Source of the DNA: JAERML01 sp035687895
GTDB taxonomy: Bacteria; Bacteroidota; Ignavibacteria; UBA10030; UBA6906
Direction of reading: 5' to 3'
Assembly (NCBI GenBank): GCA_035687895.1
Contig: DASRUE010000088.1
Span: forward strand, 1-12,490
DNA length: 12,490 nt
Below are positions 6,369-12,490 of this stretch, piece after piece. The notes beneath the pieces were generated by a model. The model was not told the DNA's origin, made no database searches, and saw only the letters and a program-made list of their open reading frames with translations. Position 1 is the first letter of the stretch. Every line of letters starts with the position of its first letter. A program made the translations under genes and the position numbers.

Positions 6369-7331
6369 CTACATCTTCACTGCACGCCTGAAGATCTGCT
6401 CAAGGATCTTCAGATTCTGAACGCTGTTCTCGCCATCGGGCGCAGGGCGTTTTCTTTGTTCTATGCAACGGGCAAAATATTCCATTTCCAGAATGTATGG
6501 ATTCTCGGCGGTGAACGTTTCCTCATACCGCTTGTCCCCCTGGAGAAGGTGCATGCTGATGGTGTTTTTCACAGCACGGCCGGAGAGAGAGCCCGGCACA
6601 TGAAGGGAGCCGAGCGTGCCGTTCAATGCATAGTAATTTGCGTCGGTCGTAAAGCCGCACGTGACGGCACCCGCCACCGCGTCGACGGTGAAGACTGCGT
6701 GTGAAAAGAGATCGACACCTCCCGGATGGTCCTTGCGGAGATAGGCACCCATCAATTTCGGTTCGCTGCCGGTGATGTATCGGAGAAAATCGATGCCGTA
6801 AATCCCAAGGTCATAGAGAGCGCCGCCGCCCTTCTTCTTATCCAGACGGAATGGACTCCGCACCAACTGGCCGATGTTGAAACACCAGTTGAAATCGATG
6901 TACCGGAGCTCTCCAATCAATCCCGAATCGACGATTTCCTTGACCCGCGCGTGAATCCGTTTGAACCGGTACATAAACGCTTCCATGAGGAACACGTCGC
7001 TCTTCTTGCACGCAGCAACCATGGTCCGGGCCTCCGCCGAAGAAAGAGCCGCCGGCTTCTCCACGAGCACGTGTTTTCCCGCTTTCGCTGCCTTCACGGT
7101 GTATTCGCAGTGGAGATGTTGCGGGAGAGGAATGTACACGGCATCCAATTCAGAATCGGCGAGCAGGGCGTCGTACGAGCTGTACCGTTTGGGGATCTTG
7201 AATTGGTCGGCAAAGGCGTCGGCTTTCTCCTTATCGCGGCTTGCCACCGCAATGATCCGGGCATTTTCCATCGGCCGGTCGAAGAACGCACGTGCGATGC
7301 TTGCGGTACCAAGGATGCCAAAGCGTATCAT
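6369..7331 (-). CDS. Gfo/Idh/MocA family NAD(P)-dependent oxidoreductase
   Basis: Probable sugar, polyol or dihydrodiol dehydrogenase. The 320 residues have an N-terminal Rossmann domain (about 1-118), starting 'IRFGILGTASIARAF', with 'VEKPAAL' (90-96) carrying the family EKP motif (Lys92). The C-terminal alpha/beta domain includes 'MEAFMYRF' (116-123) and 'GGGALYDLGIYGID' (168-181). In that last motif the usual DxGxH appears as Asp174-x-Gly176-x-Tyr178. The Tyr version and 'EAFMYR' resemble the dimeric dihydrodiol/D-xylose dehydrogenase branch; the substrate cannot be assigned. The loop 'GTASIA' replaces the textbook GxGxxG, as seen in that branch. Its ATG overlaps the stop of the preceding small membrane gene (ATGA), making it the last gene of the SulP operon. 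Confidence 0.9.
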   Translation of the reverse strand: MIRFGILGTASIARAFFDRPMENARIIAVASRDKEKADAFADQFKIPKRYSSYDALLADSELDAVYIPLPQHLHCEYTVKAAKAGKHVLVEKPAALSSAEARTMVAACKKSDVFLMEAFMYRFKRIHARVKEIVDSGLIGELRYIDFNWCFNIGQLVRSPFRLDKKKGGGALYDLGIYGIDFLRYITGSEPKLMGAYLRKDHPGGVDLFSHAVFTVDAVAGAVTCGFTTDANYYALNGTLGSLHVPGSLSGRAVKNTISMHLLQGDKRYEETFTAENPYILEMEYFARCIEQRKRPAPDGENSVQNLKILEQIFRRAVKM

Positions 7332-7657
7332 GCAGGCGGTTCGTTGTCAGGAAAAGAACTGCGGCGTTCGCTCTTTTCGGCCATAAGGCGAAGGACAATC
7401 CGGGTGACAAACAGTAGGGCCGCAATAATGAAAAAGGGCCAATAATACGTTTCTGGTACGAGGCGGAACCAGATCAGTACAAGGAGGATAAGCATCACTG
7501 TGATGCTCACAAAACCGTAAATGGTTACTGCTCTCGACGTGATCAATGGATGCAATCGATTGTGGAAACCCGCCTTCGCAAAGCCCGCTTCAGCGGGCGA
7601 AGGAGGGCCGGAGTCAATATAGAAAACACCGGACGAATCCGCAAACGAAAAAGTCAC
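7328..7657 (-). CDS. Small two-helix membrane protein, unknown function
   Basis: Not recognised. From the GTG at 7657 the frame has 109 residues, but only the second half looks like a real protein: two hydrophobic helices (about 46-64 and 73-90) joined by a short loop 'RLVPETYYW', then a basic/acidic tail. The first 30 residues are partly encoded by a palindromic repeat (7570-7608), so the original start may be the in-frame TTG at 7555 (giving 'HPLITSRAVTIYGF...', about 75 residues). The GTG overlaps the SulP stop as GTGA, and the gene's own stop overlaps the oxidoreductase ATG. This three-gene overlap is the best evidence that it is translated. A role as a small partner of the transporter is speculation. 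Confidence 0.65.
   Translation of the reverse strand: MTFSFADSSGVFYIDSGPPSPAEAGFAKAGFHNRLHPLITSRAVTIYGFVSITVMLILLVLIWFRLVPETYYWPFFIIAALLFVTRIVLRLMAEKSERRSSFPDNEPPA
7570..7608. repeat. REP-like palindromic element
   Basis: Inner stem CCCGCT/AGCGGG around TC (7584-7597), extended by CCTTCG/CGAAGG (7573-7578 and 7598-7603) after a 5-nt bulge CAAAG on one side. It is GC-rich and resembles short dispersed palindromes of bacterial chromosomes. It lies within the 5' part of the small membrane gene, so it may have inserted there and been read through in frame. Confidence 0.6.
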
Positions 7658-9759
7658 CCCGAGAGCTCATGCGCAATCAAATCGTAGATCTCATGCTCCT
7701 GTCTTGCCGTACGGATGGTGTCGAGGACACGGGGATTCTTCAGTGTCCGGGCAAGGAGAGAGAGTGTTTGAAGATACTCGTCGTTGTCCTCCGAAGCCGC
7801 GATCATGAAGACCGTGGTCACCGGTGCGCCGTCGATGGTTTCATACTCGATCGGTTCTGCAAGGCGCGCCACCACAACAACGACATTCCCGGCAGACCCG
7901 GAACGGGAGTGCGGGATGGCAATTCCATGTTCAAAGCCCGTCGAGCCGGATTCTTCCCGTTCCCACAGATCTTTCAGAAATGCCGCCTTGTTCCTGATGT
8001 ATCCGAACTTGTAGGCCCGCTCGGTCATTTTGGTGAAGAGCTCCTCCTTTGATCTCGCCTTCACATCCAACATGATCAGATCCTGAGAGAGATACCGACC
8101 AAGATGAACTCTCTCCGCTTCGCCCGTCGCATAGCTCACCGCGTAGTGGATTGCCTTCTTCATATCGACCGCGAAATTCCCGATGCCGATTTTCTTGGTC
8201 ACGCCCAGACGGTGAAGCACCGAGCGAACTTCCTTCCTAAGTCCGGCAATGATGAGTTTCTTCTTGTCTCTGTTCAGTCTATCAACAATGTCTTCCAAAG
8301 CGAGCGCCCCGGTTGTGTCCACCACAGGAACGCTTTCCATGTTCAGAATGACGATCCGGTAGTTGAACTGCTGCTCGATCTCCTTCACGAAGTTCTTTGC
8401 CGCCCCAAAGAAGAGCGGCCCTTCGATGTCATACACCGCAATCTTGTGTTCACGCAGCTTCTTCTCCTCCTCCTCCGGCAGGCGATTCGCGTGCGCCTCC
8501 TCGAGGAGATTCGTAACCCCCAACTCGCTCATCCGGTACACAAAGAGAAAACCCGCGAGTGCGAATCCAACCAGGACCGCCGTGATCAGATCGGAAATCA
8601 CGGTCACTGCCATGGTGGCAACCATAACAATCGCATCCGGAGCCGGAGTTTTGGGAATGAGCTTCAGAGGCTCCCACTCGAACATGCCGACAGCGGTCAT
8701 CATCAGGACTCCCGCAAGAACTACAAGAGGCACCATGCCCACGAGCGGGGCAAGGACGAGCATGATGATCACAAGGATCACGGCGTGAATCATCCCGGAA
8801 AGTCTTGTCACTCCGCCTGCACGAATATTGACATTGGTGCGGACAATGGCGCCCGTGCCTGCAATCCCGCCGAAGAGCCCGGCGATGAAGTTCCCCACAC
8901 CCTGACCTATTAGCTCACGGTTGCTGTTATGCCGGTCGCCCGTTACGCTATCGGCAACAACTGAGGCAAGAAGGGTTTCCAGAGCTCCGAGAAGCGAGAT
9001 GGTCAATCCTGCCGGAAACAAGCGTGACCATGTTTTCCAATCCACTGCAGGAAGATGAGGTACGGCAAACGACCGTGGTATCTGACCGATGAGGTCGAGT
9101 GCATTCTGCGACGACAACGCAAACGAATGCGGATCGACCGAGAGGTGCATCCATTCCCAGTGTTCATACAGAAACGTCCCTGCGACCGTCCCCACGATCA
9201 GTCCGATGAGTGCCTTGGGAAGATTCTTATGGAGATACGGAGCGGCAACGATCGTTGCAATAGTGATAAGTCCGATAACCGGTGCGCCGGCGAAGAGGGA
9301 AAGCTGTTGAGAGAAGATCAGTATGGCGATGCCATTGGTGAAGCCAACGATGACGGGATATGGAACAAAGGAAATAAACTTCCCCGCCTTGATGAAACCA
9401 TAGCCGATCTGAAGGAGGCCTGCGATCAGACACGCACCGAGTAACGCATCAGCGCCACCGTACTCCATGTAGACGGTGGTGAGAATGACCGTCATGCCGC
9501 CTGTTGGGCCGGTAATCTGCCGGGGCGTTCCCCCGAAGAGGGATGCAAGAAATCCTGTAAAGATCGCGCCATACAGCCCCGCCACTGCGCCCCGCGGATC
9601 TCCGTTGTAGGCGAGGATACCAAACCCGAGCGCCAGAGGAAGCGCGACAATTGCAGAAGTTAAGCCTCCAACGAGGTCGCCTTTCAAATGGGAGAAATTG
9701 AACTCGAAGATTTCAGAGAAACGAAACTCCTTCACATACTCCCGGTACGATAACGTCAT
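7654..9759 (-). CDS. SulP-family anion transporter with STAS and C-terminal PTS EIIA (type 2) domains
   Basis: Inner-membrane carrier, probably for bicarbonate, sulfate or another anion. The 701 residues have three parts. The SulP membrane domain (about 15-410) includes 'GGLTSAIVALPLALGFGILA' and 'NRELIGQGVGNFIAGLFGGIAGTGA', the latter close to the BicA/DauA signature. The STAS domain (about 438-545) has 'VPVVDTTGALALEDI', with Thr482/Thr483 where regulatory Ser/Thr phosphorylation occurs in other STAS domains. The EIIA domain of fructose/nitrogen PTS type (about 553-698) has the phospho-acceptor motif 'GIAIPHSRSG' (His617). Plain SulP proteins end after STAS, so the extra domain suggests control by PTS phosphorylation. 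GGAG lies 5 nt before the ATG, directly after a terminator-like hairpin. It heads an overlapping operon with the small membrane gene and the oxidoreductase. The ion cannot be decided. Confidence 0.93.
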   Translation of the reverse strand: MTLSYREYVKEFRFSEIFEFNFSHLKGDLVGGLTSAIVALPLALGFGILAYNGDPRGAVAGLYGAIFTGFLASLFGGTPRQITGPTGGMTVILTTVYMEYGGADALLGACLIAGLLQIGYGFIKAGKFISFVPYPVIVGFTNGIAILIFSQQLSLFAGAPVIGLITIATIVAAPYLHKNLPKALIGLIVGTVAGTFLYEHWEWMHLSVDPHSFALSSQNALDLIGQIPRSFAVPHLPAVDWKTWSRLFPAGLTISLLGALETLLASVVADSVTGDRHNSNRELIGQGVGNFIAGLFGGIAGTGAIVRTNVNIRAGGVTRLSGMIHAVILVIIMLVLAPLVGMVPLVVLAGVLMMTAVGMFEWEPLKLIPKTPAPDAIVMVATMAVTVISDLITAVLVGFALAGFLFVYRMSELGVTNLLEEAHANRLPEEEEKKLREHKIAVYDIEGPLFFGAAKNFVKEIEQQFNYRIVILNMESVPVVDTTGALALEDIVDRLNRDKKKLIIAGLRKEVRSVLHRLGVTKKIGIGNFAVDMKKAIHYAVSYATGEAERVHLGRYLSQDLIMLDVKARSKEELFTKMTERAYKFGYIRNKAAFLKDLWEREESGSTGFEHGIAIPHSRSGSAGNVVVVVARLAEPIEYETIDGAPVTTVFMIAASEDNDEYLQTLSLLARTLKNPRVLDTIRTARQEHEIYDLIAHELSG

Positions 9760-9771
9760 GGTGTCTCCAGA

Positions 9772-9802
9772 GAAAAAGAAAAGTCATCCCGAAAGATGAC
9801 TT
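9772..9802 (-). terminator. Intrinsic terminator or attenuator between mnmA and the SulP gene
   Basis: On the minus strand an 8-bp stem, AAGTCATC/GATGACTT, with loop TTTCGG is followed at once by TTCTTTTTC. That is a good rho-independent terminator. It lies about 75 nt after the mnmA stop and only 12 nt before the transporter start codon, with the transporter's Shine-Dalgarno just past the T-tract. It may simply end mnmA. If the transporter promoter lies upstream of it, it would act as a leader attenuator. Confidence 0.75.
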
Positions 9803-9831
9803 GTCATTAGGTTGTTCAAAGAATACTGTAC

Positions 9832-9863
9832 GTGCACCGTTGCTGTCATTCGACAGGTGCACC
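9832..9863. promoter_or_regulatory. Paired GTGCACC sites around a small hairpin (operator-like)
   Basis: GTGCACC occurs at 9832-9838 and 9857-9863; the GTGCAC cores are palindromic and their centres are 25 bp apart. Between them is CTGTC-ATTC-GACAG (9843-9856), a 5-bp hairpin. The cluster lies between mnmA and the SulP gene, upstream of the terminator-like hairpin, a sensible place for an operator of the transporter operon. No known regulator is recognised. Confidence 0.35.
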
Positions 9864-9877
9864 AATTCGCAACGCCG

Positions 9878-10975
9878 CTACGCTATGAGCTCGTCGATAA
9901 CGCCCCCGCCCACCACATCGTTCTCCTCATAGAAGACCACGGACTGGCCCGGCGTAATAGCTCTCCGCGGCTCGTCGAACGTCACCTGCACCAGACCGTT
10001 GTCCATCTCTTGAATGGTGGCCGGTCCGCCTGGATCCTTGTACCGGATCTTCGCAGTGACGCGCATTGGTGTGCGGCAATCCGGATACTTCATCATGTTG
10101 ACCTGCCGGGCAACCAGTCTCGACTGGAAAAGCTGCGCATCCATTCCGATTTCGATCCGGTTGTTCGCAGCATCAATCCCCGTGACGTAAACCGCGTCCG
10201 GTCGGGCAATGCCCAATCCCTTCCTCTGCCCGATGGTGTAGAACGGGAATCCCCTGTGCTTCCCCACCACCTCGCCGTTCATCACAATGTCCCCGCCGGC
10301 AACAGCCGTCTCGAGCTCGGGGCGGCGCTCCTTCAGGAAGCGCTCGTAGTTGTTGTCGGGGATAAAACAGATCTCGTAGCTCTCGGACTTCTGCATATTC
10401 GGGAGACCAAGTTTCTCGCCGAGCGCTCGTGACTCCGGCTTCGTCATTTCTGCGAGCGGGAACATCGTCTTGCTCAGCGATTCCTGGGTCAAGCCCCAGA
10501 GCGCATACGACTGATCCTTCGATTCATCACGGCCACGCGAGACGTAGTAGCGTCCTGTCCTTTCGTCACGGCCAACCCTGGCGTAGTGTCCTGTGGCAAT
10601 ATAGTCTGCGCCGAGAGCATCTGCCTTCTTGATCAACTCTTCCCACTTGATCTTCCGGTTACAGATCACGCAGGGATTGGGGGTACGACCGGCAAGATAC
10701 TCATCCACAAAATTCTCGATCACCTCAAACCCGAACGGCTCACTGAAGTCCAGCACGTAATGCGGAAAGCCCAGTTTCGCGGCCACGGCACGCGCATCGT
10801 TAATTCCGTCCAGCGAGCAGCAACTGCTCTCGTTACCGACGTTTCCTCCCACGTCCTCGTAGCGATACGTCTTCATCGTGATGCCGATGAGATCATACCC
10901 CTCCCCTGCGAGGATGCCGGCCACCACCGACGAATCCACGCCACCACTCATCGCCACAACCACTCTCTTCTTCAC
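9878..10975 (-). CDS. mnmA: tRNA-specific 2-thiouridylase MnmA
   Basis: Adds sulfur to U34 of tRNA-Lys, -Glu and -Gln (s2U34), using ATP and a sulfur relay starting from a cysteine desulfurase. The 365 residues match the usual length. The PP-loop is 'MSGGVDSS' (9-16). The catalytic Cys102 is in 'NPCVICN' and Cys203 in 'SYEICFIPD', corresponding to E. coli Cys102 and Cys199. The central 'TGHYARV' and 'KDQSYALWGL' and the C-terminal 'GQRKGLG' and 'PGQSVVFY' blocks are all present. The form 'SCCSLDGINDARAVA' (51-65), in place of the proteobacterial version, is usual in Bacteroidota. The start is GTG at 10975: no in-frame ATG lies before the PP-loop, and the frame is closed upstream. A five-codon mini-frame (ATG GAA CGA ATG TCG TGA) ends in a GTGA overlap with this start. 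Confidence 0.96.
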   Translation of the reverse strand: MKKRVVVAMSGGVDSSVVAGILAGEGYDLIGITMKTYRYEDVGGNVGNESSCCSLDGINDARAVAAKLGFPHYVLDFSEPFGFEVIENFVDEYLAGRTPNPCVICNRKIKWEELIKKADALGADYIATGHYARVGRDERTGRYYVSRGRDESKDQSYALWGLTQESLSKTMFPLAEMTKPESRALGEKLGLPNMQKSESYEICFIPDNNYERFLKERRPELETAVAGGDIVMNGEVVGKHRGFPFYTIGQRKGLGIARPDAVYVTGIDAANNRIEIGMDAQLFQSRLVARQVNMMKYPDCRTPMRVTAKIRYKDPGGPATIQEMDNGLVQVTFDEPRRAITPGQSVVFYEENDVVGGGVIDELIA

Positions 10976-11011
10976 GACATTCGTTCCATGAACAGTTGAT
11001 CAAAACCGGAC

Positions 11012-11042
11012 TCAAGGTAAGAAAAAACGGGGATGTTTACAA
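11012..11042 (-). promoter_or_regulatory. Possible housekeeping promoter of mnmA
   Basis: On the minus strand TTG (11042-11040), exactly 20 nt, then TACCTTGA (11019-11012). It has the same layout as the candidates before bshA and the yigZ-like gene. Transcription would start near 11006, about 30 nt before the GTG start. Confidence 0.35.
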
Positions 11043-11071
11043 CCTGCCTCGAAACCCTAGTGTCCTATTTT

Positions 11072-11113
11072 GTCCGAAGGTCGACGACTCGACTCGTCGA
11101 GACTCCTTCGGAC
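11072..11113. repeat. Two-part palindromic repeat
   Basis: Outer arms GTCCGAAGG/CCTTCGGAC (11072-11080 and 11105-11113, 9 of 9) enclose inner arms TCGACGA/TCGTCGA (11081-11087 and 11094-11100) around CTCGAC, with a 4-nt asymmetric bulge GACT. No T-tract on either side, so a dispersed palindromic element is more likely than a terminator. Confidence 0.65.
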
Positions 11114-11150
11114 GAATCAATACACGAATGAATGTGGTGATAGCTCCTGA

Positions 11151-11236
11151 GAACTCTCCCCTTTCTCCGGTCAACCATGGCTCCCCTCCCTTGCCAAGGG
11201 AGGGAAAGCAGCACAACCTGAGGAGGGGGAGAGTTC
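11151..11236. repeat. Nested palindromic repeat element (about 86 bp)
   Basis: Outer arms GAACTCTCCCC/GGGGAGAGTTC (11151-11161 and 11226-11236, perfect 11 bp) enclose an internal palindrome of CCCTCCCTTG and its complement (about 11186-11206). The purine/pyrimidine-rich arms and nested design look like a non-autonomous dispersed repeat. No coding content and no obvious target-site duplication. Confidence 0.65.
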
Positions 11237-11326
11237 GTTTTGACATGAGGCGAGGTGACTCGATTTGAACACCGGGGACCAAACTGAGACACCATCCAAC
11301 AACCGGTAAGTTGTCTCTGTTCTAGA

Positions 11327-11842
11327 TTAGGTGGGCATCCCGTACTTCAGCCGGATCATCGTCACCCGGAACCTGTAGATCGTCACTACGAACAGATCAT
11401 CAAACTCATTCCTCTCGATCGTTGGCGGTGAGGAAACGCCGAGCGCGTCCATGATCTTCGGGACAGTGTCCGAGTGACCGACAATAAGGATTTCCTCTCC
11501 CTTGTGTGCATCGACTGAGTCTGCCCAGCGGTCCGTTTCTGAGGCAGTGATCTGCACGGGCGCAACCCCGATGGCGGCGGCAGTGGGAGCTGCAGTCTGC
11601 AATGTCCGCACCTTCTCGGAAACAAAAATCCTGTCAATCCCTGAGGCTCCCACCACATGGGCAAGCGTTGCCGCTCGCTGGAGACCAGATTCCGAGAGAG
11701 ACGTCGTGTCCGAATCATTTAGCCTCTCAACATGACGGACCAGGATCACGGTAGTCACCGGTGTGAAGAACGAGAAGTAGATAAGAGTGATGATGATAAT
11801 CAGACAAACGAAGAGAGTCAGATACCAATAAGCACGATGCAT
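11327..11842 (-). CDS. Membrane-anchored histidine phosphatase family protein
   Basis: Branch of the phosphoglycerate-mutase/SixA-like superfamily. The 171 residues start with a hydrophobic helix (about 6-26) that is probably an uncleaved anchor. The catalytic 'LVRHVERLND' follows (33-42; phospho-acceptor His37, in the form RHVE). Then come 'SEKVRTLQTA' (75-84; Arg79) and the second catalytic His in 'LIVGHSDTVP' (119-128; His123). At about 145 residues the domain is short, closer to SixA-like than to full mutases. The substrate cannot be told. Topology suggests the domain lies outside the cytoplasm, by inference from the anchor. It follows the four-helix membrane gene after 15 bp, so the two are likely an operon. 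Only a weak hairpin without a T-tract follows. Confidence 0.85.
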   Translation of the reverse strand: MHRAYWYLTLFVCLIIIITLIYFSFFTPVTTVILVRHVERLNDSDTTSLSESGLQRAATLAHVVGASGIDRIFVSEKVRTLQTAAPTAAAIGVAPVQITASETDRWADSVDAHKGEEILIVGHSDTVPKIMDALGVSSPPTIERNEFDDLFVVTIYRFRVTMIRLKYGMPT

Positions 11843-11857
11843 GGTGTGTTCTCGAGA

Positions 11858-12412
11858 TCAGTGAATGGGAGTCGGTCGGAGTCCTATGTCGAGCACCTTC
11901 TCCCGGAAAAGCGCCTCGATTCGTTCTGTGCTTGGGAAGGTCGTTGCAACGAGTCCGACAAGAATGACCGTGGAGAGGGCGTTGAGCCAGTACTCAGGAT
12001 TTCCCTTAAGAATGCCAGCCTGTGCTGCTACAAGACAAACCACCAAACCGAAAAAGGCTACACCCTCAAACATCGCCAGCCGGATGATGCTGGCGGTTCT
12101 CAAGGCACCAAGGAATGTCTCCGCGAGCTGGGGGCCGGACTGGACATGAGCAGAAATGCGGAACTTGCTTTCATACAGATAGGTCGCTGCCCCGTACACG
12201 CTCAATCCGAACCCAAGATGGACGATGCTCAAGAGCCGGACAACTTCGACGTCACCCGTGATACCGTCTCCTCTCACACCGCTGACAAACAACACGACCA
12301 TCAGGAAAAAAAGTGCACCGGTAACAATGGCGATGTGAATGACTTGGAGGATTCGTACATATTCCGGCGTGAGCGCTTTTTGTAGATCGTGAACCGTTGA
12401 GGAAGAGTACAT
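11858..12412 (-). CDS. Four-helix membrane protein, unknown function
   Basis: Not recognised. The 184 residues contain four hydrophobic helices (about 23-44, 59-80, 105-131 and 142-161) with both termini probably cytoplasmic. 'ALRTASIIRLAMFEGVAFFGLV' (103-124) places Arg and Glu within or beside the third helix, a possible functional site. The N-terminus (1-20) is short and polar, and the C-terminus is charged. The start is an ATG with no clear Shine-Dalgarno; a later internal start would remove the first helix. It is followed after 15 bp by the histidine phosphatase gene on the same strand. The hydrophobic pattern and the absence of an overlapping alternative support a real gene, but I can name no family. 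Confidence 0.72.
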   Translation of the reverse strand: MYSSSTVHDLQKALTPEYVRILQVIHIAIVTGALFFLMVVLFVSGVRGDGITGDVEVVRLLSIVHLGFGLSVYGAATYLYESKFRISAHVQSGPQLAETFLGALRTASIIRLAMFEGVAFFGLVVCLVAAQAGILKGNPEYWLNALSTVILVGLVATTFPSTERIEALFREKVLDIGLRPTPIH

Positions 12413-12419
12413 ACCGATA

Positions 12420-12472
12420 GTTTCCGGAGAGAGTCTTTCAGATCTTCTGCTGCGGTGAAAGCTTACGGAAAC
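12420..12472. promoter_or_regulatory. Nested inverted repeat upstream of the four-helix membrane gene
   Basis: Outer arms GTTTCCG/CGGAAAC (12420-12426 and 12466-12472) and inner arms CTTTCA/TGAAAG (12435-12440 and 12456-12461). It lies just before the gene's start, so it could fold in the leader or be an operator. A TTG 20 nt from TAAGCTTT also lies here on the minus strand (12488-12458), an imperfect match to the other promoter candidates. Confidence 0.3.
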
Positions 12473-12490
12473 CTCTGGGGAAAAGCAAGC

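Larger units (their letters stand above)
10976..11326. other. 351-bp gene-free region between mnmA and the histidine phosphatase gene
   Basis: No open frame here has family features. It holds the likely mnmA promoter (11012-11042), a two-part palindrome (11072-11113), a larger nested palindrome (11151-11236), and near the phosphatase stop a weak hairpin (ACAAC/GTTGT, 11299-11314) lacking a T-tract. The short minus-strand frames across 11037-11295 are translations of the palindromes. It looks like a landing site for dispersed repeats. Confidence 0.6.

Noticed and set aside
6726..7445. 239-residue frame on the plus strand
   Set aside because: It is antisense to the Gfo/Idh/MocA oxidoreductase and the small membrane gene and shows no recognisable domain.
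8104..8913. 269-residue frame on the plus strand, rich in His, Asp and Asn
   Set aside because: It lies entirely opposite the conserved SulP transporter, has no ribosome binding site or family motif, and has the composition of a shadow frame.
9812..10432. 206-residue frame on the plus strand
   Set aside because: It is antisense to mnmA, and its sequence shows no domain.
11051..11079. GAAACC followed by GTCCGA, as a further ECF promoter
   Set aside because: The spacer is 15 rather than 17 nt, the -10 part is inside the palindrome arm, and no rightward gene follows.
11245..11300. tRNA-like string on the minus strand (CTCAGTTTGGT and GTTCAAATC)
   Set aside because: The flanking arms of the apparent T-loop do not pair, there is no anticodon arm, and the two boxes are too close together for a tRNA.

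Overview
This window is a compact bacterial chromosomal segment of moderate GC content. Twelve protein genes cover almost all of it, many in 4-bp start/stop overlaps, with no rRNA, no convincing tRNA, no CRISPR array and no transposase. The lineage is most likely Bacteroidota/Chlorobiota-like (for example Ignavibacteria). This is inferred from four things: the bacillithiol enzyme BshA, a DUF6249-type small membrane protein beside an ECF sigma/anti-sigma pair, the 'SCCSLDGINDAR' form of MnmA, and possible promoters of the form TTG-N20-TAnnTT. No single marker proves it.

Left part (1-4500). A 3-hydroxyacyl-CoA dehydrogenase is translationally coupled to acetate kinase (ackA), suggesting acyl-CoA/acetate metabolism. 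A YigZ/IMPACT-family gene converges on ackA with only 3 bp between stops. Divergent from it is bshA, the first enzyme of bacillithiol synthesis, followed closely by a small cupin.

Middle part (4500-6250). An ECF sigma factor and its zinc-type membrane anti-sigma factor overlap and are read leftward; a DUF6249-like membrane protein is read rightward. The shared intergenic region carries two divergent, nearly identical promoter-like elements, TGAAACC-N17-GTC(C/T)AA. They look like promoters of this sigma factor, which would then drive both its own operon and the membrane protein. This is the clearest regulatory logic in the window.

Right part (6250-12490), all read leftward. mnmA is followed by a three-gene overlapping set: a SulP anion transporter fused to a STAS domain and a C-terminal PTS EIIA domain, a small two-helix membrane protein, and a Gfo/Idh/MocA oxidoreductase. 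A terminator-like hairpin lies directly before the transporter's ribosome binding site. Upstream of mnmA is a roughly 350-bp gene-free stretch with two nested palindromic repeats. Beyond it, a membrane-anchored histidine phosphatase lies downstream of an unrecognised four-helix membrane protein.

I see no clearly new multi-gene system. The best leads are the self-contained ECF regulon, the SulP-STAS-EIIA fusion operon with its hairpin leader, and a dehydrogenase lacking two of the four usual active-site residues.
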